Notes under the pieces: generated by a model
What the model saw: the letters and a program-made list of their open reading frames with translations, nothing else
The model's database searches: none
What the model was told of the DNA's origin: nothing
Source: JASGCK01 sp031538565
Lineage (GTDB): Bacteria; Pseudomonadota; Gammaproteobacteria; Burkholderiales; Burkholderiaceae_C
Direction of reading: 5' to 3'
Assembly: GCA_031538565.1 (NCBI GenBank)
Contig: JAVKLS010000019.1
Coordinates: 1-28,371 of the forward strand
DNA length: 28,371 bases
Program-made: the position numbers and the translations under genes
Shown: piece by piece, positions 22,756 to 28,371 of the stretch
How positions within the stretch are numbered: the first letter of the stretch is position 1
Layout of the letters: each line of letters begins with the position of its first letter

Positions 22756-23805
22756 GTGACCACTCAATTGCCCACCCCCTCCTGCGTACAACACTCCGCG
22801 CCGCCAGTCGTTAAATTTGATTTACCGACGGCTGCGGCATCAGGCGGGCTGGACGAATCCATGTGGATGGATGTGATTCAAAAAATGGATGAGGTGTACT
22901 CCAAACTGGTTGCAGACGAGATTGCGCTAGAAGAAAAAAATGCCCAACTCGAGCAGTCTTACGATCAATTGAAAAAAGCGCATGAGGCGCTCAAGCAGAC
23001 ACAGCAACAACTGCTGCACTCCGAAAAAATGGCTTCACTGGGACGACTAGTGGCAGGCGTGGCACACGAACTCAATAACCCGATCAGTTTTGTGCTGGGC
23101 AATGTCCACGCATTGCAGCGCTACATCGAGCGTCTGCGCGAGTATCTAGAAGCACAGCATGACCAAATCCAAACACCTCAGCTGGCGCTGCTGCGCGAGA
23201 GTCTGCGCATCGATGCCATTTCCCAAGATTTGCCCTCGCTCATTACAGGAACGATGGAAGGCGCGCAGCGCACGGCAGACATCGTTAATGGACTCAAACG
23301 CTTTTCCGCTTTTGACCGCGAAAGCTGGCAAACCTTTGCGCTAGAGCCTGTGATTGAAAGTGCTATTTTGTGGGTACGAAAAGGCACAGCACCACAATTT
23401 CGCATCACTTGGCAAGCACCCCAACCGCACCACTGGGTTCTTGGGCACGCAGGGCAAATTCAGCAAGTGATGATGAATCTGATTCAAAACGCCTACGATG
23501 CCGCGCAAAGCAACGGCGAGCCGCATCTCTCCATCAGCTACGCAACAACCGCAGGCGACACCTCCGCTGATCACGTCGCACTGTGCTTTTCTGACAACGG
23601 CACGGGCATCACGCCTGCGCAAATGCCGCGCATTTTTGACCCCTTCTACACCACCAAAGCCATTGGCAAAGGCACAGGATTAGGACTATCCATCAGCTAC
23701 GGCATTGTCGAGCAGCACCTTGGCTCCCTCACCGCAAAGCCTTACGGCGAACTAGGCGGCGCGGTATTTACCTTGACACTGCCGCTGGTTCACGGCGGTG
23801 TATGA
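22756..23805 (+). CDS. hupT: H2-signalling sensor histidine kinase HupT/HoxJ, short form
   Basis: This 349-residue soluble kinase pairs with HoxA and the HupUV sensor. The N-terminal segment MWMDVIQKMDEVYSKLV...LEEKNAQLEQ is typical of HupT. It continues as a coiled coil (QLKKAHEALKQTQQQLLHSEK) straight into the H box SLGRLVAGVAHELNNPISFV, with phospho-acceptor H104. N, G1 and G2 boxes follow (MNLIQNAYDAA, FSDNGTGI, GKGTGLGLSISYG). HupT/HoxJ proteins are usually about 450-460 residues with a PAS domain between these parts; that domain appears missing. The start is GTG 22756, 1 nt after the receptor stop. The 3' end overlaps the DUF3422 gene tail to tail by 16 bp. Confidence 0.88.
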   Translation: MTTQLPTPSCVQHSAPPVVKFDLPTAAASGGLDESMWMDVIQKMDEVYSKLVADEIALEEKNAQLEQSYDQLKKAHEALKQTQQQLLHSEKMASLGRLVAGVAHELNNPISFVLGNVHALQRYIERLREYLEAQHDQIQTPQLALLRESLRIDAISQDLPSLITGTMEGAQRTADIVNGLKRFSAFDRESWQTFALEPVIESAILWVRKGTAPQFRITWQAPQPHHWVLGHAGQIQQVMMNLIQNAYDAAQSNGEPHLSISYATTAGDTSADHVALCFSDNGTGITPAQMPRIFDPFYTTKAIGKGTGLGLSISYGIVEQHLGSLTAKPYGELGGAVFTLTLPLVHGGV

Positions 23806-25109
23806 AATTTGGCGTGAACACGCTGCATGGCACGCCACAGTCCAAACACGATCAGCGGCATGGCCGCACCTGCCAAGATTTCGGGGTTAATCGATATCCA
23901 GCCCGTCGCTTTCATGGCTTTACCTGCGTATAAAACCAAGCTGACCATGTAGTAGGCGATGGCGGCAATCGATAGACCTTCCACCGTCGTTTGCAAACGC
24001 AGTTGCAACGACTGCCCTTTCGTCAACTTTTCCAGCAGTATTCGATTTTGCTCTTCGGTTGCAATGTCCACGCGGGTACGCAGCAAATCGCCTGCCCGCG
24101 CAATGCGCTCGGAAAGCGCAACCAGCCTACCCTGCGACGCCACTACGGTTGCCATTGCGGGGACTAATCTTTTTTGCAGATATTGCCCCAACGTTTGTGA
24201 GCCTGATAGCGGCACTTCGCGTAGCTCCGCCAAGCGCTGCTGCACAAGATCGTTGTATGCATGACTGGCGGCAAAGCGGTAGCTGTGACGGGCAATTGCA
24301 AACTCGACCCGCGCAGCCAGCGAGACTAAAGTGTCCAGCAACTCTTGATCGGATCCCTGTTTGCTTTGCAAACGATGGGTGATTTCAGACAGTTCTTGTT
24401 CCGCCTCGCCCAGCATGGGTGCTAGTTGTTTTGCTACGGGCAAGCCCCGCATTGCCAGCACTCGATAAGTCTCCGCCTCAAACAAGCGCTGCGATAGTCG
24501 CCCCGCACGCGTTGGCGACATGGTAGGGTCGCACAGAACGAGCATGCGCTCAAAACCATCGGTATTCAGTCTGAAATCGGTAATCACCCACGAATGCCCC
24601 TCGCCAATACGCGAGGCCAGCAGGGCGTGATCACCAAACCAGCGATGCCCACGAGCCATCAAGTCGCGCGGCTGCTCTAAGTCTGCCGCCACCATTGCCA
24701 ATTGAATAGCAACCAACGTTTGACCTGGAATGCCCGCCAACCATGAAGGTGGTAGCACCAAGTCAGTCAGTAAATCTGGGGCGCAAGCCGTCACGCCTTG
24801 CGCAGCGCTTGGTAAATTTTGCACAAGCACGTAGCGCGTAAACTCGCTATGCCGCTCCCACTTCAGCGTGTAGCCCGTGCCGCGCAAGCGCACAAAGTGT
24901 CCTTCTAGCTCTGCACTGCTTAGAGCCTCATGCCCCGACAAACGGCGCAAATGCTCAAGCTCAACTTGTTTGGTGATGCCCGCGTTGCTCACCGCAATGT
25001 AGGTTACCAGCGCTGGCAGACGTATCCGTGCCGAGGGCCTAGCGTGGATTTCGTTGTGTAACGCTCTTCGTTCTACGTCATCAGGAGGCAAGTGATTTAA
25101 AGCGCTCAT
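23790..25109 (-). CDS. DUF3422 family membrane protein
   Basis: This 439-residue protein matches DUF3422, opening with LPPDDVERRALHNEIHARPSARI, then FVRLRGTGYTLKWERHSEFTRY and FRLNTDGFERMLVL. A long helical middle region precedes two C-terminal membrane helices, near residues 372-392 and 405-428. The family is of unknown function. The ATG at 25109 lies inside the 3' end of cydX (29-bp overlap), so translation is probably coupled and it may be part of the cyd operon. A later start cannot be excluded, but the conserved N-terminal block begins within 10 residues of this ATG. Confidence 0.85.
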   Translation of the reverse strand: MSALNHLPPDDVERRALHNEIHARPSARIRLPALVTYIAVSNAGITKQVELEHLRRLSGHEALSSAELEGHFVRLRGTGYTLKWERHSEFTRYVLVQNLPSAAQGVTACAPDLLTDLVLPPSWLAGIPGQTLVAIQLAMVAADLEQPRDLMARGHRWFGDHALLASRIGEGHSWVITDFRLNTDGFERMLVLCDPTMSPTRAGRLSQRLFEAETYRVLAMRGLPVAKQLAPMLGEAEQELSEITHRLQSKQGSDQELLDTLVSLAARVEFAIARHSYRFAASHAYNDLVQQRLAELREVPLSGSQTLGQYLQKRLVPAMATVVASQGRLVALSERIARAGDLLRTRVDIATEEQNRILLEKLTKGQSLQLRLQTTVEGLSIAAIAYYMVSLVLYAGKAMKATGWISINPEILAGAAMPLIVFGLWRAMQRVHAKFHTPP

Positions 25110-25224
25110 CGGTCACGGCCTCATTTCTAATACCAAACGCAAAATTAGTCTCTAGCCACAGCACCGAAATAATGCCGCAGGCTAAAGCCAAGCCAAGACC
25201 TAGCATCCAAGTAAAGTACCACAT
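25081..25224 (-). CDS. cydX: cytochrome bd oxidase small subunit CydX
   Basis: This small gene encodes 47 residues. The protein starts MWYFTWMLGLGLALACG and continues through IISVLWLET, the classic single-helix CydX/YbgT pattern. CydX binds CydA and stabilises the heme groups of cytochrome bd. The ribosome site AAGGACAG lies a few bases upstream (minus strand), and the gene follows cydB by 12 bp. Its polar C-terminal tail overlaps the start of the DUF3422 gene by 29 bp. Confidence 0.9.
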   Translation of the reverse strand: MWYFTWMLGLGLALACGIISVLWLETNFAFGIRNEAVTDERFKSLAS

Positions 25225-25236
25225 TGCTCTGTCCTT

Positions 25237-26385
25237 TTAATACAAATGCACCGAATCATTTTGAATGTCGCGCACCGTCACGCGACCCCTCAGCACATGG
25301 TATACCCAGCGCGTGTAGAGCAAAATAATTGGTAAAAAAATCAACGTCACCACCAGCATAATCCCCAGCGTTTTTTGACTGGAGGTTGCATCCCACAGCG
25401 TCAAACTGGCGTTTGGCTGAATACTGGATGGCAGCACAAAAGGAAACAACGCCACCGCACTGGTTCCCAGCGTACCCACCACAGCAAGACTGCTGCACAG
25501 AAAGCTCAACTTGTCGCTCCATTTTATTTTTCTGGCAGGTAATAAAGCTGCACCCAGCGCACCGATGACCGCCAGTGAGGGCAGCGCCCACAGTGCGCCG
25601 TGAGCTGCAAAATTATTCAGCCACGAGCCTGCTTTCAAATCCACGATTTTTTGCAACGGTGAAAGCACTCGCGCAGGATTACCCATTTCGCGAACCACAA
25701 ATCCGTCTAATCCATTGCCCACCCAAAACCCGCCCAGCACGAGCAAAACCGCAAGCGCCAAGCCCGAGATGAGCGCAAAATTTTTGCTGCGCTCATAAAT
25801 TGCGCCTTCGGTTTTATTGAGCAAAAAGCTGCTGCCGTGCAAAACCATCATTGCAACACTGACAACGCCGCAAAACAGCGGAAATGGCGTAAACAGCTGC
25901 CACAGCGTTCCTGTATAGAACGTATGAAAATCCGCGTCCATGCGAAATGGCAAGCCTAAAAATAAATTACCCACAGCCACGCCAAACACAAGGCTGGGTA
26001 TTAGGCCCGTTAAAAACAAAATCCAGTCCCAGCGATTTGTCCAAGTGGAGTGAGGATGTTTGCTGCGGTAATCAAAAGCGGGCGGGCGCAACATAATAAA
26101 AAACAGCAACAAGATCAGCGCTGTGTAGAGTCCCGAAAACCCTGCTGCATACACAAAAGGCCAGGCCGCAAAAGTTGCCCCTCCAGCGGTGACCAGCCAG
26201 ACTTGGCTGCCCTCCCACGTTGCGCCTACGGTATTGAGCACCACACGGCGCTCATCTTGTGTTTTAGCAATCCAGCGCAAGCAAATAGCAACGCCCAAAT
26301 CAAAACCATCGGTCAAGGCAAAGCCCACAAAGAGCGCGACGATTAAGAGCCACCAAATCAGCTTGAGGTTTTCATATTCAAACAT
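25237..26385 (-). CDS. cydB: cytochrome bd ubiquinol oxidase subunit II
   Basis: This 382-residue subunit has about eight to nine membrane helices. Family signatures are ALTDGFDLGVAICLRW near the N-terminus, NTVGATWEGSQVWLVTAGGATFAAWP, and a C-terminal TLWDATSSQKTLGIM...YTRWVYHVLRG. It pairs with CydA to reduce O2 to water with quinol. The start overlaps the cydA 3' end by 8 bp, and a GGAGCAA ribosome site lies inside cydA. It is of normal length for the family. Confidence 0.96.
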   Translation of the reverse strand: MFEYENLKLIWWLLIVALFVGFALTDGFDLGVAICLRWIAKTQDERRVVLNTVGATWEGSQVWLVTAGGATFAAWPFVYAAGFSGLYTALILLLFFIMLRPPAFDYRSKHPHSTWTNRWDWILFLTGLIPSLVFGVAVGNLFLGLPFRMDADFHTFYTGTLWQLFTPFPLFCGVVSVAMMVLHGSSFLLNKTEGAIYERSKNFALISGLALAVLLVLGGFWVGNGLDGFVVREMGNPARVLSPLQKIVDLKAGSWLNNFAAHGALWALPSLAVIGALGAALLPARKIKWSDKLSFLCSSLAVVGTLGTSAVALFPFVLPSSIQPNASLTLWDATSSQKTLGIMLVVTLIFLPIILLYTRWVYHVLRGRVTVRDIQNDSVHLY

Positions 26386-27943
26386 GGGTTGCTCCTAATT
26401 TGTTTTCGCCGTCGTAGCGACCCGTTTGTAAGCACGCAGGTCCCCACTTAATGTATTTGAGCATGAGCTTCATCTCCACAACCAAAAGCACCGAGTAAAA
26501 CAACACGAATCCACCAAGGCTAAACCACAACTGACTTGGATCTAGCTGGGAAACCGATAAGTGCGTAGGCAAGACGCCCGAAATCGTCCACGGCTGACGC
26601 CCGTATTCCGCAACAAACCAGCCCAACTCGATCGCCAGCCACGGCAGCGGAATTGACCAGACCGCCGTGTGCAAAAGCCAGCGGCGCGGCGCGAGCTGTT
26701 TGCGAATCAAGTAATAGAAGGAGACGCTAAAAATAAATAGGAAGAAAAAGCCCAGTCCAACCATCAAGCGGAAGCTCCAAAACAGCGGTGCAACTTTGGG
26801 GATGGTGCTGGCAGCGGCTTGGCTAATCTGTGCGTCCGTTGCATCAAGCACATGGGGAGTCAATTTTTTGAGGAGCAGCGCGTAACCCAGATCGGCTTTG
26901 TGCGCCTCAAATGCTTTGAGTACGGTCTCTGATTGATCGCCTGCCCGCAGTTTGCTCAAGTTGTCATAGGCAACCATGCCCGAGCGAATACGGAGATTGG
27001 CGTTGGCAATCAGGTCGTCAATACCTTCCACCTTGCCGTCAAGCGAGCGCGTGGCAATTAACCCCAGGGCATAAGGAATTTTGACCGCGTAGTCGGTTCG
27101 CTTTTCGGCTTCGTTGGGAAAACCAAACAGCGTAAACGATGCGGGCGCTGGCTCGGTGTGCCACTCAGCCTCAATAGCAGCCAGCTTGGTTTTTTGCACT
27201 TCGCCCGTGGTATAGCCCGACTCGTCGCCCAGCACGATGGTGGAGAGAATAGCCGCCAATCCAAAACCTGCCGCGGCCGCAAAGCTACGCAGAGCAAAGC
27301 CCGTATTGCGCCCACGCAGCAAATACCAGCTCGAGACGCCCAGCACAAACATGGATGCGGCGGTGTAACCCGCCGACAGCGTATGAATAAACTTTGCTTG
27401 CGCCACAGGGTTTAGCAGCAATGCAGCAAAATCGGTAAGCTCCATACGCATCGTGACGTAGTTGAACTCTGCGCCCACAGGGTTTTGCATCCATCCGTTG
27501 GCAATCAAAATCCACAGCGCCGACAAATTGCTACCCAGCGCCACAAGAAACGTCGTTGCTAAATGCTGGACTTTGGTCAACTTCTTCCAGCCAAAAAAGA
27601 ACAGCCCAACAAAGGTGGACTCTAAAAAGAAAGCCATCAAGCCCTCAATCGCCAAAGGTGCGCCAAAAATATCGCCCACGTAATGTGAGTAGTACGCCCA
27701 GTTGGTTCCGAATTGAAACTCCAGCGGAATACCAGTCGCCACACCCATCGCAAAGTTAATACCAAAGAGCTTGCCCCAAAACTGCACCATATCTTTGTAA
27801 ATTTCCTTGCCCGTCATGACGTACACCGACTCCATGATGAAGAGCAACCAGCTAAGACCCAGCGTCAGCGGGACAAACAAAAAGTGGTACATCGCAGTCG
27901 TCGCAAATTGCAAGCGCGAGAGATCGACGGTATCCATTGCCAT
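26378..27943 (-). CDS. cydA: cytochrome bd ubiquinol oxidase subunit I
   Basis: This 521-residue subunit carries the hemes of cytochrome bd. ELSRLQFA-like DLSRLQFATTAMYHFLFVPLT contains the heme ligand histidine (residue 20 from this start). GDESGYTTGEVQKTKLAAIEAEW opens a long quinol-binding Q loop, so it is the L (E. coli bd-I-like) subfamily. GWFVAEYGRQPWTISG is also intact. An ATG two codons downstream (27937) is an alternative start. A high-affinity bd oxidase beside an O2-tolerant hydrogenase fits H2 oxidation at low O2, though the operons are separate and on opposite strands. Confidence 0.97.
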   Translation of the reverse strand: MAMDTVDLSRLQFATTAMYHFLFVPLTLGLSWLLFIMESVYVMTGKEIYKDMVQFWGKLFGINFAMGVATGIPLEFQFGTNWAYYSHYVGDIFGAPLAIEGLMAFFLESTFVGLFFFGWKKLTKVQHLATTFLVALGSNLSALWILIANGWMQNPVGAEFNYVTMRMELTDFAALLLNPVAQAKFIHTLSAGYTAASMFVLGVSSWYLLRGRNTGFALRSFAAAAGFGLAAILSTIVLGDESGYTTGEVQKTKLAAIEAEWHTEPAPASFTLFGFPNEAEKRTDYAVKIPYALGLIATRSLDGKVEGIDDLIANANLRIRSGMVAYDNLSKLRAGDQSETVLKAFEAHKADLGYALLLKKLTPHVLDATDAQISQAAASTIPKVAPLFWSFRLMVGLGFFFLFIFSVSFYYLIRKQLAPRRWLLHTAVWSIPLPWLAIELGWFVAEYGRQPWTISGVLPTHLSVSQLDPSQLWFSLGGFVLFYSVLLVVEMKLMLKYIKWGPACLQTGRYDGENKLGATHV

Positions 27944-27962
27944 GAGTGATCCTTTATTTGGT

Positions 27963-28163
27963 TTACTTTTTTATCTCTAGCAAGTGTTTTTCTACTCGCT
28001 CAACAGGCAACTGCATGACAACTCCCTTGGTTTGTTTTTCGCCCAAAAAATTGAGCTTCATCAGCAGCACAAACATGAGTTTCAAAAGCAATACGACCAC
28101 AATCACTTGCACTAATGACTTGGGTCTCGCCCGACCGATGAACTTAAACATTCGGGCAATCAT
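27963..28163 (-). CDS. cydP: CydP-like small membrane protein upstream of cydA
   Basis: This 66-residue protein has one hydrophobic helix (VQVIVVVLLLKLMFVLLMKL), preceded by a basic N-terminus and followed by a charged tail ending VERVEKHLLEIKK. Position (19 bp before cydA, same strand), size and the LLLKL-x-LL helix resemble the putative cytochrome oxidase small subunit CydP found ahead of cydAB in many betaproteobacteria. The start may instead be the internal ATG at 28151. No strong ribosome site is visible. The family assignment is from memory and moderate. Confidence 0.6.
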   Translation of the reverse strand: MIARMFKFIGRARPKSLVQVIVVVLLLKLMFVLLMKLNFLGEKQTKGVVMQLPVERVEKHLLEIKK

Positions 28164-28181
28164 ATCGACGAACTAAAAACC

Positions 28182-28371
28182 TTACGACCTATACCGCGCT
28201 GCCATCGCGTCCAAATGCACGGGTTTAATCTTGCTGCCCATGCCCGCGCAGCCAAACGCCACAAAACGATCTTTGCAGATGTCGCGCGCGGCGAGTTTGG
28301 CCGCAATCAAGGCTTTGCGCGGATCGAACTCGCTGGTTTGTTTAGCAAACGATTGCCGCATCGCTCCCGTC
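28182..28371 (-). CDS. fba: fructose-bisphosphate aldolase class II, C-terminal fragment (partial)
   Basis: The minus strand is open from the window edge to a TAA at 28182-28184. It encodes about 63 residues containing EFDPRKALIAAKLAARD, ICKDRFVAFGCAGMGSKIKP and a closing LDAMAARYRS. This is the C-terminal end of class II FBP aldolase (Fba/CbbA type), which acts in glycolysis, gluconeogenesis and, in autotrophs, the Calvin cycle. The stop is only 18 bp ahead of the cydP-like gene, with no terminator hairpin visible. The active-site residues are outside the window. Confidence 0.85.
   Translation of the reverse strand, partial: TGAMRQSFAKQTSEFDPRKALIAAKLAARDICKDRFVAFGCAGMGSKIKPVHLDAMAARYRS

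Overview
The window reads as a chromosomal segment of a betaproteobacterium, probably a Burkholderiales/Comamonadaceae-type H2 oxidiser. The gene set and order match the membrane-bound hydrogenase (MBH) region known from Ralstonia/Cupriavidus, Rhodobacter and Bradyrhizobium. Taxonomy is inferred from gene content and protein resemblance only, not from a marker gene.

Layout. (1) Positions 1-1731: the start of a probable ISNCY-type transposase leaving the window on the minus strand, then trhO (tRNA uridine hydroxylase, +) and a convergent DUF599 membrane protein (-). (2) Positions 1732-2085: an intergenic region with a sigma-54-like promoter, a consensus IHF site and a palindrome that could bind the HoxA activator. 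(3) Positions 2086-22754: one long co-directional hydrogenase locus with many ATGA-type overlaps. It runs hupS-hupL-hupE-hupC, an orphan HigA-like antitoxin gene, hupD-F-G-H-I-J-K, hypA-B-F-C-D-E, hoxA, hupU-hupV and a TonB-dependent receptor. The sensor kinase hupT/hoxJ follows at 22756-23805. (4) Positions 23790-28184: on the minus strand, cydP-cydA-cydB-cydX followed by a DUF3422 gene. (5) The right edge holds the 3' end of a class II fructose-bisphosphate aldolase gene (-).

How it works together. HupSL is a Tat-exported, periplasm-facing uptake hydrogenase. It has the six-cysteine proximal-cluster signature of O2-tolerant (group 1d) enzymes and passes electrons to the quinone pool through cytochrome b HupC. 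HupD-K and HypA-F make and insert the NiFe(CN)2CO cofactor. HupUV (regulatory hydrogenase), HupT (kinase) and HoxA (NtrC-type regulator) form the H2-sensing circuit that should drive the sigma-54 promoter at hupS. The neighbouring cytochrome bd oxidase could burn the resulting quinol at low O2.

Most unusual points. HypB carries a roughly 105-residue His/Asp/Ser/Asn tract inside its GTPase domain, between the two halves of the G-domain metal site, instead of near the N-terminus. A palindromic mobile-looking repeat sits between hypA and hypB, flanked by an 11-bp duplication that contains the hypA stop codon. A TonB-dependent receptor, likely for a nickel or iron chelate, is embedded among the H2-sensor genes. 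The HupT kinase seems to lack the PAS domain usual in its family. A lone HigA-like antitoxin gene lies inside the structural operon.
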